From Mycolicibacterium lutetiense (GTDB taxonomy: Bacteria > Actinomycetota > Actinomycetes > Mycobacteriales > Mycobacteriaceae), in NCBI RefSeq assembly GCF_017876775.1, contig NZ_JAGIOP010000002.1, positions 2,728,001 to 2,792,000 on the forward strand: 64,000 nt of DNA, read 5' to 3'. The notes beneath the pieces are model-generated. The model had not been told where the DNA came from and did not search any database. It saw nothing but the letters and a program-made list of their open reading frames with translations. Both the position numbers and the translations under genes were made by a program. Positions 43,079 to 51,475 of the stretch are shown here, piece by piece. Within the stretch, counting starts at the first letter, position 1; each line of letters opens with the position of its first letter.

Positions 43079-43101
43079 GCAGTTGGCTAGCATCGGGAAG
43101 C

Positions 43102-44301
43102 GTGGAGCCGTCCAGCGCAGACCCGGTGGAACCCCCGATCCCTGTTCCCGACGTCCCCGGCGGTGAGGCCGGTGCGCGCGGCCTGCCCCGGCGTGCCGAT
43201 CTGACCGTGCGGCAACGCGCGATCGTGGACGCCTCCGCGATCGCCGACATCGCGTTGCGCACCGGGGTCGCCTCGATCGTGGCCACCTCGATGGTGCCGA
43301 CGGCGCTGGCGTCGATGCTGCATCCGTCCGCGTCGCGCGCCGAGAACGACCACATGCGGTTCTACGCGGATCTGGCTGCGGCACAGGATCCCGCGGTGTC
43401 GTTCCCGGCGCCCACCCGACCACCCCGGGTATCCACCCGCCGGGCCAATCCGGTAGCCGAGATGATCGCGCACGGCCGGGTGGAGAACATCCGTTTCGAC
43501 AGCAGCTTCACCGCGGTCAACCCGGCGCTGCGCGATATGTGCGACGGGTTCACCCGCAACAACGTTGTGCGGGCCCAGCATTGGCGCCATGACGACGGCC
43601 CGCACCCGACATTGTGTGTGATCCACGGTTTCATGGGATCGCCGTACCTGGCGAACGGCCTGTTCCTGTCGTTGCCGTGGTTCTACCGCTCCGGCTTCGA
43701 CGTGCTGTTGTACACCCTGCCGTTTCACGGCCAACGCGCCGAACGGTTCTCACCGTTCAGCGGCTACGGATACTTCTCGCACGGGTTCGCCGGATTCTCC
43801 GAGGCCATGGCCCAGGCCGTGCACGACTTCCGTTCGGTGATCGACTATTTGGAGTACTCCGGTGTCGATCGGATCGCCCTGACCGGCATCTCGCTGGGCG
43901 GCTTCACCTCGGCGCTGCTGGCCAGCGTGGACGACCGGATTCAGGCCGTCGTCCCGAATGTGCCTGTGGTGACGCCGGATCGCACGGTCGACGAGTGGTT
44001 CCCGGCCAACAAGCTGGTGGCCCTGCAACGCCGGGTGTCCAGGACCGATCCCGCATTGATCGAAGCGGCGGCGCGGTATGCCTCACCGCTGAACTATCGT
44101 CCGCTGGTGCCCAAGGAGCGGCGGATGATCATCGCCGGCCTCGGCGACCGGCTGGCTCCACCGCAGCAGGCCGAAATGCTGTGGGAACACTGGGATCGCT
44201 GCGCGTTCCACTGGTTCCCCGGCAACCACCTGCTGCATGTGAGCCAGCCGGACTACCTACGCCGGATGACCCGCTTCCTGCGGGATTTCATGTTCGACTG
44301 A
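43102..44301 (+). CDS. Alpha/beta hydrolase (Rv0293c-like)
   Basis: This protein has 399 residues from GTG 43102. The alpha/beta hydrolase core starts near residue 160 (LCVIHGFMGSPYLANGL) and has the nucleophile elbow TGISLGGFTSALL (G-x-S-x-G) near 260. A late catalytic His lies in FPGNHLLHVSQPDYLRRM. The N-terminal 150 residues are an uncharacterised helical extension. It resembles M. tuberculosis Rv0293c and sits beside ESX-3 there too. Its last 45 bases overlap the eccE3 3' end on the opposite strand. Confidence 0.8.
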   Translation: MEPSSADPVEPPIPVPDVPGGEAGARGLPRRADLTVRQRAIVDASAIADIALRTGVASIVATSMVPTALASMLHPSASRAENDHMRFYADLAAAQDPAVSFPAPTRPPRVSTRRANPVAEMIAHGRVENIRFDSSFTAVNPALRDMCDGFTRNNVVRAQHWRHDDGPHPTLCVIHGFMGSPYLANGLFLSLPWFYRSGFDVLLYTLPFHGQRAERFSPFSGYGYFSHGFAGFSEAMAQAVHDFRSVIDYLEYSGVDRIALTGISLGGFTSALLASVDDRIQAVVPNVPVVTPDRTVDEWFPANKLVALQRRVSRTDPALIEAAARYASPLNYRPLVPKERRMIIAGLGDRLAPPQQAEMLWEHWDRCAFHWFPGNHLLHVSQPDYLRRMTRFLRDFMFD

Positions 44302-45177
44302 CGGCTGCTGCAGCGCCAACGGCACCTCGACCGGAGTGCCGTCCAGGCGGTCCGAGGACAACGGGTTCAGCGCCGCCAACGCCGGGCGGTGCCGGCCCCC
44401 CGCCGGTTTCAGGCTGGGTAGCGGGGCCTTGCGTGCGGGCCGGTCCTCGGTACGGATCGCCGCGCCCACCGTCAGCTGCGGCTCGGTCGGAGATCCGGTG
44501 AATTCCAGTGCCGTCCAGATTTCCTGGGCCGGTAGCGCGCCGATGCCGGCCAGCACGGCGTCCAGCTCGTTGCTCACGTTGACGCGGTAGGCCGCCACGT
44601 ATCCGGAGTCGTCCGTCACGCCGCGCCAGGTTTCCTTACCCGGGTCGGGCAGCGGGGAATCGACGCCGTCGACCAGCGTGATCGTCCAGCCCTGCTCACG
44701 CAGATGGTCGGCGAGCCGCCGCCCGACGATTTCGGTGGTGTCCCGCAACGGGATTCGCGAGGAGCGGGCGCGCAGTGCATCGAGATTGTCCGATGCTGCC
44801 ACGGTCAGGCTGATCCAGCTGCGGCGGGTGCCGCCGGCGTCACGGTGGGTGATCCGGACCTTGTCGCAGCGAATGCCGTAGCGATCCAGGTAACTGACCA
44901 CCACCGGCAACTGGGCCGGGTCCGCGGGATCGACGCGCAGCGTGACGGTCTCGGATTCCGACCGCTCGGCCGGCCCGTTCTTGGCGCGGTTCCGCCGCCA
45001 CATCGCCAGGTGCCGGGCGATCCGGGTGGTCAGGAACACCCCGCCCCACCAGGCCAGCAACAACACCACAGCTGCGACGGAAACTCCGAGCACCCACCGT
45101 TCGGTATTGGTCTGCCATGGCCGGGCCAGGACGGCTGCGACGATGAACAGCGACGCCAGCGCGAGTCGGGCGGTCAT
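44257..45177 (-). CDS. eccE3: ESX-3 secretion membrane component EccE3
   Basis: This protein has 306 residues. Two N-terminal membrane helices (LALASLFIVAAVLARPW and WVLGVSVAAVVLLLAWWGG) lead into a cytoplasmic domain of about 240 residues, the usual EccE plan. In the ESX-3 complex EccE lies at the outside of the inner-membrane channel with EccB, EccC and EccD. The start overlaps the mycP3 stop (ATGA). It is the last gene of the operon and runs 45 bp into the convergent hydrolase gene, so no spacer or terminator separates the two. Confidence 0.92.
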   Translation of the reverse strand: MTARLALASLFIVAAVLARPWQTNTERWVLGVSVAAVVLLLAWWGGVFLTTRIARHLAMWRRNRAKNGPAERSESETVTLRVDPADPAQLPVVVSYLDRYGIRCDKVRITHRDAGGTRRSWISLTVAASDNLDALRARSSRIPLRDTTEIVGRRLADHLREQGWTITLVDGVDSPLPDPGKETWRGVTDDSGYVAAYRVNVSNELDAVLAGIGALPAQEIWTALEFTGSPTEPQLTVGAAIRTEDRPARKAPLPSLKPAGGRHRPALAALNPLSSDRLDGTPVEVPLALQQPSVEHEIPQEAGHPA

Positions 45178-46550
45178 GTGGTGGGGTCCTTCCGTCGATA
45201 TGCGCCGAATGCGACGGCGAGCGCCGCCAGCGCAAGTGCTCCGGTGCCGGCGAAAGCGACGATTCGTCCGGTGTTGTCACGCGGTGCTGGTTCTGATGGT
45301 GCGGCAATGGGTTTGCCTGCGGGAGCCGCCGGTCCGTCCAGCGGCCGGTCGGCGACATCCCAGGTGAGTGCGGCCACCGGGTCGACACCGCCGGCACCGC
45401 TGATGTTCGACGGCGAGCGGGCGGCACCCTGGGCCGTCGTGGTCAGCCGGTGCACCACCTGGCGTGCGTTCAGGTCCGGGAACTTGCTGCGCACCAAGGC
45501 CGCAACCCCGGAAACGTAGGCCGCGGCGTAACCGGTGCCGTTGAGCGGAGCCAGCTTGCCCTGGTCGGTGGGCAGCGCGTTGGCCAGCCCTCCTCCGGCC
45601 GCATTGCTCACCGAGGAGATGTTCTCGCCCGGCGCCGAAATCCCCACCCAGGGGCCGGGCATGGTGAATCCGGAGGGCTGGCCGGTGGCGTTGAGCGCGC
45701 CGACCGACAAGACGTAGGGCTGCCACCACGACGGGATGGACACCGAGGAGACACCGCCCCAGTTGCGCGGATCATCCGGCGTTCCGGACAGCGGATTGGA
45801 CCCGCACGCCGACCCGGTGGCGGCCCCGCCCTGGGTGTCGCCCGCGGCCGCGATGATGACCGCGTCCTTCTCGAGCGCCGCATAACGCAGCGCCGCACCG
45901 AGTTCGGTCTGGTCGATCTGTTTGTCAGCGGGCAGGCAGGTCACCACCGAGATGTTGATGACGCGCGCACCCAGGTCCGCGGCGCGCACCACGGCCCGGG
46001 CCAGGCTGGCCACATCCGCGGCGGCACGGGCCTCGGCCGCATCGGCGCTGGGGGTGCGCGGGGCGAATCGCGGTGAGTTCTGCCGGATCGAGATCAACCG
46101 GGCTTCCGGCGCCACCCCGGAGAAACCGTCGGGTCCGGGTTGGCCGGCGATGAGACCGGCCACCGAGGTGCCGTGACCATCACAATCGGTCAGTCCGTCG
46201 GTGGATTCGATGAAGTCTCCACCGCCCTCGATATGGGGCAACCGCGGTCCCGGCTGCACCCCGGTATCGATGACCGCAACGGTCTGGCCCTGCCCACGGC
46301 TTTGCTTCCAGGCATCGGACAGGTTGAGCGCCAACTGGTTCGGGTTGACCGCGCCGGGATCGGTACCCGGCCTCGCTTCGGTGGCGACGCACGCCGAACG
46401 CTGCGTCATCGCCTCCACCGGGCCGGCACTACCGGCCGGTGGGGCGATCTGCGGGTCGACCTCGGGCGGGCTGACCGCACCCGCCGACGGGGAGCCGACC
46501 AACAGCACCAGACCGGCTGTGGCCAGAACACCCAGACTCTTGTGGATCAC
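45174..46550 (-). CDS. mycP3: Mycosin MycP3, catalytic Ser replaced by Gly
   Basis: This protein has 458 residues: signal peptide (1-25), subtilase domain and a C-terminal membrane anchor (about 430-450, IVAFAGTGALALAALAVAFG). Asp95 (VIDTGV) and His126 (DGHGTS) of the triad are present. At the nucleophile position the motif reads NGTGYAAAYVSG, with Gly340 (codon GGT at 45531-45533) where subtilases have G-T-S. The oxyanion position is AAAGD (Asp238), often Asn in subtilases. In other mycobacteria MycP is needed structurally for complex stability even when inactive. The gene lies between eccD3 and eccE3 as usual. Confidence 0.92.
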   Translation of the reverse strand: MIHKSLGVLATAGLVLLVGSPSAGAVSPPEVDPQIAPPAGSAGPVEAMTQRSACVATEARPGTDPGAVNPNQLALNLSDAWKQSRGQGQTVAVIDTGVQPGPRLPHIEGGGDFIESTDGLTDCDGHGTSVAGLIAGQPGPDGFSGVAPEARLISIRQNSPRFAPRTPSADAAEARAAADVASLARAVVRAADLGARVINISVVTCLPADKQIDQTELGAALRYAALEKDAVIIAAAGDTQGGAATGSACGSNPLSGTPDDPRNWGGVSSVSIPSWWQPYVLSVGALNATGQPSGFTMPGPWVGISAPGENISSVSNAAGGGLANALPTDQGKLAPLNGTGYAAAYVSGVAALVRSKFPDLNARQVVHRLTTTAQGAARSPSNISGAGGVDPVAALTWDVADRPLDGPAAPAGKPIAAPSEPAPRDNTGRIVAFAGTGALALAALAVAFGAYRRKDPTT

Positions 46551-46557
46551 CGATTCA

Positions 46558-47976
46558 TCACCTGTCGAGGACGAGGCTGAACAGCCCGATGAGGAAGGCC
46601 ATCACCGGAATCAGCGATGCATCGAGCCCGGTTGCCAGGAAGCCCACCAGGCGCCGCATCGGCAGCGAGTAGGTATCCGGCGATGCTGCCCGCGGATTCA
46701 GTGCGGCGAGAATCCACACCGCGACGAGCACGGCGAGCGTAGCCAGAGTCAACCAGGCGGCCGCATACCGGCCGTCGATCGCGAAGGCCACCAACAGGAC
46801 AACGGACAGCAGGTAGGGCTGGGCCAGCAGCCAGGCCTTGCAGGAAGCGGAGTCCCACACGCGAGCCCGCAGGGCGGAGCCGAGCGCGGCGGCGACCACG
46901 ACGTACCACGCCCACGGCGACGCAGCCGACGAACCGACCAGGGCCACCGACCCCGCGACGCCGAGCAGCACACCCGCGGCGATCACGCCGGTCTGATGCG
47001 ACTGGCTCACCCGGACCCGGCGCGGCAGATCGGCCAGCACCGAGAGCGGATGTGCGGACGGGGAAGGATCACCCGGCGCCGGGATGACCGGCAGCGGGAA
47101 ACGCGCCCACATGGCTGACAGTTGGGCGGCCTGAACGGTGACCACCAGGGCGATCAGGATCAGGGCGCACCCGATCACCGTCGCGTTGAGCTCCCACAGC
47201 GTGGCCGCTGCGGCGACCAACAACACGCCGGCACCGGCCACGGTGGTCGCGGTGAACACCGCGATACCCCGGTCACCGGGCGAGCTGGCCATGCTGATCA
47301 ACGACCACGCAGCCACTCCCGCCGCAGCCAGCAGGATGCTGGGTGCACCGAATTCGCCTGGGACACCGAGGGCGAACGCTGCGCCGACCGGGACCAGCGC
47401 GGTGACGGCCAACGCGGTGGCCAGGGCTCCTGACCGGGCCCGGGTCGACAGCGCAGCCAGCACGGTGGCGACGGCGATGCCGCCCGCCACGAACAGCCCG
47501 AGCAGCTCACCGGTGACGACGCGATGGGCGACGGCCAGACCGGTGCCCACCAGGATCAGCCCGATCAGGGCCAGCGCCGCGCCCCGTGCGATGTGCGCGG
47601 GGCCCCACGGACGTCGCCGGGCAGCCGAGAAGATCACCGCCGCATCGGCGATGTCCTCGACGATGCGCGGGGCAGCCGGGCCGGACGGGACGGCTTGCAG
47701 CGCAAGCAGGTCCCCGTCCACCACACCGACCGTGTCGAGGGTGGCATCCAGGCTGTAGGGCGCACCGCCCACCGGGGCCAGGCTGAGCCGAACCGGGTCC
47801 GGGGCGCTCGCGCCGTCGTCGCCGCCGCTGGGGGGCAGCACGATGCGCTGGACCGCGGGCAGAATCTCGCGCAGCGGCAGACCGGACGGCAGGGCCATCT
47901 CGGTCAGCCGGCCACCATCGTCTCCGGCAGCCAGTACGGCCACCCGGACGATCGGCATCACAGTGTTGTCGGACAT
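46558..47976 (-). CDS. eccD3: ESX-3 channel component EccD3
   Basis: This protein has 472 residues from ATG 47976. The longer upstream frame crosses espG3, and 472 is the length I recall for EccD3. Residues 1-90 form a ubiquitin-like cytoplasmic domain (MPIVRVAVLAAGDDGG...LALQAVPSG). The rest has about 11 membrane helices. EccD dimers line the ESX membrane channel. It starts 2 bp after the espG3 stop and ends 7 bp before mycP3. Confidence 0.92.
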   Translation of the reverse strand: MSDNTVMPIVRVAVLAAGDDGGRLTEMALPSGLPLREILPAVQRIVLPPSGGDDGASAPDPVRLSLAPVGGAPYSLDATLDTVGVVDGDLLALQAVPSGPAAPRIVEDIADAAVIFSAARRRPWGPAHIARGAALALIGLILVGTGLAVAHRVVTGELLGLFVAGGIAVATVLAALSTRARSGALATALAVTALVPVGAAFALGVPGEFGAPSILLAAAGVAAWSLISMASSPGDRGIAVFTATTVAGAGVLLVAAAATLWELNATVIGCALILIALVVTVQAAQLSAMWARFPLPVIPAPGDPSPSAHPLSVLADLPRRVRVSQSHQTGVIAAGVLLGVAGSVALVGSSAASPWAWYVVVAAALGSALRARVWDSASCKAWLLAQPYLLSVVLLVAFAIDGRYAAAWLTLATLAVLVAVWILAALNPRAASPDTYSLPMRRLVGFLATGLDASLIPVMAFLIGLFSLVLDR

Positions 47977-47978
47977 TC

Positions 47979-48902
47979 CTATGCTTTCTGGGTTCTTCTC
48001 ATGGAGCGTGGATCTCGGTGGGGTACAGCATCGTTGGATAGTGCGTTGTTGGCGGCTTCGCTGTCGAAGTCGCGGATGAGCGGTTGGTCGGGAAACCAGG
48101 AACCGCTCGGCAGGGAGGCGGTGAGCCGTTCGATCGCCATGGCGATCGCATCGGCACTGCCTGCCGTGAAGGTCGAGATCCACTCCCCGTCGAAGGCTTT
48201 CGACGGGGAGACCAGAATCCGTCCCCCGGGGGTGTCGATGATGCTGACCCCCACCTGGGTGGTGACCCGGTGGCCGTCGCGATGCTCTCCGGCCACGATC
48301 TCGACATACGTCCGGCGCCCGTCGAACACCGCCTCCACGATCGGGCGGGCCGAGGCCGGGACTCCCAGGAATCCCAGCACCTCGGTCAGCGGCGTGCCGT
48401 TGCGGATCTGCTCGTCAGCGCGGGCGCCGGCCGCGGCCGGCAGCGCGAACTCCTCGAACCGCGCCGGCCTACGCTGCGACAGCCCGGCCGTGAGCACCGG
48501 GCCCAGGGCGTGGGGGTGGGCGATGTCCATCTCGGTGAACGTCACCAACTGCGCGTTACGCAGGACGACAACGGTCCGGCCGGTCAGGTCGCCGGTGCGC
48601 GCCACTATGCCACGCAGCAGATCCCCCGGCCCGGAGACGAACCGCAGGTCCAACCACTGGGCCGCCCGGCAAGCCAGCCGAACCCATTGCGCCACCCGAG
48701 GATTGACTCCGCCACCGGCGTCGAGCACGCCCATCCTGGTCAGTTCAGCGGCCTGTTCGGCGACAAAGCCGGCCCGCTGTGCCGGTTCGCTGTAGGGCGG
48801 CGTGATGGCCAGCACCCACGGGTACCCCCCGGCGCCCAGTACCTCGGCGAGGTACCAGGCCTGATCGGTGGTCAGCTCGACCGCGTTGGCTCCGGTACTC
48901 AA
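47979..48902 (-). CDS. espG3: ESX-3 chaperone EspG3
   Basis: This protein has 307 residues if started at TTG 48902, just after the esxH stop. The frame is open further upstream but would overlap esxH. A conserved start ([23 protein letters not shown]) and a central [16 protein letters not shown] stretch fit EspG proteins. EspG3 binds the tip of the PE5-PPE4 heterodimer, keeps it soluble and delivers it to the ESX-3 ATPase. The start codon is uncertain. Confidence 0.88.
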   Translation of the reverse strand: MSTGANAVELTTDQAWYLAEVLGAGGYPWVLAITPPYSEPAQRAGFVAEQAAELTRMGVLDAGGGVNPRVAQWVRLACRAAQWLDLRFVSGPGDLLRGIVARTGDLTGRTVVVLRNAQLVTFTEMDIAHPHALGPVLTAGLSQRRPARFEEFALPAAAGARADEQIRNGTPLTEVLGFLGVPASARPIVEAVFDGRRTYVEIVAGEHRDGHRVTTQVGVSIIDTPGGRILVSPSKAFDGEWISTFTAGSADAIAMAIERLTASLPSGSWFPDQPLIRDFDSEAANNALSNDAVPHRDPRSMRRTQKA

Positions 48903-48918
48903 TGCGGAGCCACCGGCA

Positions 48919-49206
48919 TCAGCCCCACTTGGCGCCTTCGGCCGCGTCGCGGGCACTCATCGACATGGTGTTCATCTCGTGCGTGGACGCCATGGCACGG
49001 TAGGCCCGGGTCAGCTCTTCCATCGCCTGGTTCCACTGGGCCTGCCAGGCCTGGTAGGTCATACCGGTGTCACCCTGCCAGGCGCTGCTCAGCGCGGCCT
49101 GCTCACTGGCGATGTCGGCACCGACGGCATGCAGGGCAGCCGAGTAGGTGTTCATCTCTCCGGCGTGAGCCAGCATGGCCGGGTAGTTGTACATGATCTG
49201 AGACAT
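48919..49206 (-). CDS. esxH: WXG100 substrate EsxH
   Basis: This protein has 95 residues, a helical hairpin with W-x-G at SSAWQGDTG (residues 41-45 region) and the export signal-like YxxxD/E tail area near YRAMASTHE. The start, [19 protein letters not shown], is very close to the EsxH (TB10.4) family. It pairs 1:1 with EsxG and is secreted by ESX-3 for siderophore-dependent iron uptake. ATG follows an AGGAGT-type ribosome site. It lies 29 bp after esxG. Confidence 0.95.
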   Translation of the reverse strand: MSQIMYNYPAMLAHAGEMNTYSAALHAVGADIASEQAALSSAWQGDTGMTYQAWQAQWNQAMEELTRAYRAMASTHEMNTMSMSARDAAEGAKWG

Positions 49207-49235
49207 GAAAACTCCTGTATCCGGGGGTAGTTCGG

Positions 49236-49529
49236 TTAGACCGCGGTGTAGGTGCTGGCGGCGGCGGCATCCTGGGCGACGTAGGTGCCCGCGGCGTCGC
49301 CGAGGTTGAGCTGCGCGATGTCCAGCAGCGCGTTCACCTTGGCCGACACCTCGACGAATCGGACGTGTGCGGCCTGGAACGCCGCGGAGGCCTCACCCAT
49401 GTGGAAGGCCTGAGACGACATGGCGGCCTGCTCGGCCTGCGCGATGGTGCTGCGCATCAGGGCAGTCTTGGCGCCGAAGGCCGCCTCGGAGGCGATCAGC
49501 TGGGGAATGTGAGCATCCAACAGGCTCAT
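49236..49529 (-). CDS. esxG: WXG100-like substrate EsxG
   Basis: This protein has 97 residues ([21 protein letters not shown]...). It is EsxG (TB9.8 family) and carries an SQAFH turn where a W-x-G is usual; that replacement is typical of EsxG. It forms a heterodimer with EsxH, gaining a shared zinc site in some species. It lies in the standard order between PPE4 and esxH, with 61 bp upstream and GGAAA before the ATG. Confidence 0.95.
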   Translation of the reverse strand: MSLLDAHIPQLIASEAAFGAKTALMRSTIAQAEQAAMSSQAFHMGEASAAFQAAHVRFVEVSAKVNALLDIAQLNLGDAAGTYVAQDAAAASTYTAV

Positions 49530-49590
49530 GGATTTTCCTTTCGGGTCGTAGACATTTGGCGGTGCGTCGAACGTGGTGGAGATGATCTGG

Positions 49591-51162
49591 TCAGCTGCGG
49601 ATACCCCCTTCAGAATCGCCGGGCGCCCAGGAACCGGGCAGCATCGGCGAGGCGGGACTCTCTTCGTAGGTCTCGCCGGCCAGGGTGGTCAGCCCGGCCG
49701 CGGTGGCATCGGATTTCGTCTCGGTACCGGTGAATCCCACGGTGCCTGCACCGCTTTCGGATGCCCGCACCCGCGGCTGCGGCCGTGGTGCGGGGTCCAG
49801 GTCGGGCTGTTCGTAGTCCATGTACGCGTCTGCGTAGGCGTGGTCTTCCAGTGCCGCACCTCGCTTGCGACGGCGCTTACGCCGTGCCGCGAGCGATGCG
49901 GCCACACCGGATGCCGCCGCGGGAATGCCGGAAGCCGGTGCGTGCGCACTGGACTTGCCCCCCACCGTCGGGCTGAAGCCCTCCTCGGGGTCACTGCCGA
50001 GCACCGCATACGGTGCGAAGGCCGCCGCGGCGACTGGAGCCGGTGCCGCAACCCCTCCGGAGGCAGGCGCGGCCGCGGGCGCGGCGGCTCCCGCTCCGGC
50101 GCCGACTCCCCCCGGAGCCAGGCCGGCCATCGGCAGGCCCTGATCGCCCCGCACCGGCGCCGCCGGAGCATCCCCATCGGCCGGAGCGTCGGGTGCAACG
50201 TCGTCGGTGGGAAGCAGGTCGAGGAAACCCAATGCGGCAAGGCCGATGCCGAGGAGCGGCACCAGAAACGGGGACAGCGCAACGCCGATCCACGTGCCCC
50301 AACCCACCGGCTGGAAGATCATCTGATAGATGACGCCGAACAGGAACGGCCCCCAGGTGGTCAGGAAACCGGCCGGGTTGGTCATCAGGTCGGTGAGCAT
50401 GGCCTGGATGGTTCCGAGCGGATCGTTGAGGAACCGCAGCAGCTCCTTGCCGCCGATCATCGCATCGTTACCGAGGTAGTCGACCAGCCATTGCGGCAGA
50501 TTCGGGTACTGGTTGTCGGCGGTCGCATCCGCAGTGGTGAGCGCCGATCCGGATTCGGACGCAGTGCCCTGCGAGGCCATCTGCCGCGCGTTGGCCGAGG
50601 CCGTACCGGCCTCCCCGACGCCTGGCTTGAGCAGCATCGGCGACGGTGTGCTGGTCGGTGTCGCCATCACTGCGGCCCCCGAGATGGCCTGGTAGGTGGC
50701 CATGGTGGTGGCCGCCTGGATCCACATCCGGACGTAGTCGGCCTCGTTGACCGCGATCGGAATCATGTTGATGCCGAAGAAATTCGTGGCGATCAGCACG
50801 CCGTGCACCGCATGGTTGAGCGCCAGCTCGGGCAGGGTCGGCATGGCGGCCAGTGCCGTCGTGTACGACGCGGCCGCGGTCTCGTGCTGCACGGCCACCG
50901 CAGCGCTGTTCGCGCTCTGCTGCGCCAGCCAGGTCAGGTAGGGCCCGTGCGCGGCGATGTACTGTTCCGAGCTCGGACCTTCCCAGGACCCGGCCTGTAC
51001 CGTACCCAGCACACTGGTGAGTTCTGCTGCCGCCGAAGCATATTCGGCACTCAGCGACTGCCAGGCCCCCGCGGCGGCCAGCAACGACCCGGCACCTGGA
51101 CCGCTGGTGAGCAGCGTCGAGTGCACCTCGGGTGGTAGGGCCATCCACATGGGGGCAGTCAT
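49591..51162 (-). CDS. PPE family protein PPE4
   Basis: This protein has 523 residues. Residues 1-180 are the PPE domain: [12 protein letters not shown] carries the P-P-E, and [15 protein letters not shown] carries the W-x-G turn. The second half contains membrane-like segments ([17 protein letters not shown] and [24 protein letters not shown]) and a Pro/Ala- and acid-rich tail. The PE-partner surface pairs with PE5 just upstream. The pair is exported by ESX-3 with EspG3 and helps iron uptake at the outer membrane. PE5 lies upstream with 1 bp between stop and start. Confidence 0.92.
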   Translation of the reverse strand: MTAPMWMALPPEVHSTLLTSGPGAGSLLAAAGAWQSLSAEYASAAAELTSVLGTVQAGSWEGPSSEQYIAAHGPYLTWLAQQSANSAAVAVQHETAAASYTTALAAMPTLPELALNHAVHGVLIATNFFGINMIPIAVNEADYVRMWIQAATTMATYQAISGAAVMATPTSTPSPMLLKPGVGEAGTASANARQMASQGTASESGSALTTADATADNQYPNLPQWLVDYLGNDAMIGGKELLRFLNDPLGTIQAMLTDLMTNPAGFLTTWGPFLFGVIYQMIFQPVGWGTWIGVALSPFLVPLLGIGLAALGFLDLLPTDDVAPDAPADGDAPAAPVRGDQGLPMAGLAPGGVGAGAGAAAPAAAPASGGVAAPAPVAAAAFAPYAVLGSDPEEGFSPTVGGKSSAHAPASGIPAAASGVAASLAARRKRRRKRGAALEDHAYADAYMDYEQPDLDPAPRPQPRVRASESGAGTVGFTGTETKSDATAAGLTTLAGETYEESPASPMLPGSWAPGDSEGGIRS

Positions 51163-51163
51163 C

Positions 51164-51475
51164 TCAGATGCCGCGTGCGATCAGGTAGGACGAAGCCGCC
51201 ATCGCGTCGCCGGTCAGGTAGCTGGCACCGGACTCGCCGACGCCGACGCCCGAACGGCCGAGCTCCTCGACACCCTGGGCGGCCATCGCCGAATGCTGGG
51301 CGCCGTGCGCGCTGAAACCGGTCGCGGTCTGCAACGAGACTGCGTCGGCCGCAGGCGGGATCACCGCCGAGACCAGGGGGGCGGCCGCGGCGTGCGCGGC
51401 AGCCAGGCGCGCGGTGAGCGCCTCGACGGCCGCGCTGGCGGCGGTCAATCCTTCTGGAACTACCCGCAATGTCAT
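51164..51475 (-). CDS. PE family protein PE5
   Basis: This protein has 103 residues, a helical hairpin. It starts [20 protein letters not shown], with the P-E near residue 7, as in PE5. The C-terminus has the secretion motif region [13 protein letters not shown] (Y-x3-D/E type). It dimerises with PPE4 and is recognised by EspG3 through PPE4. The ATG overlaps the eccC3 TGA (TGATG), so translation is coupled. There is no long PGRS tail, as expected in this ancestral cluster. Confidence 0.92.
   Translation of the reverse strand: MTLRVVPEGLTAASAAVEALTARLAAAHAAAAPLVSAVIPPAADAVSLQTATGFSAHGAQHSAMAAQGVEELGRSGVGVGESGASYLTGDAMAASSYLIARGI

Noticed and set aside
49573..51138. A 521-codon plus-strand frame opposite PPE4
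   Set aside because: It mirrors the PPE4 gene, and its composition (Arg/Gly/His) is that of antisense reading.
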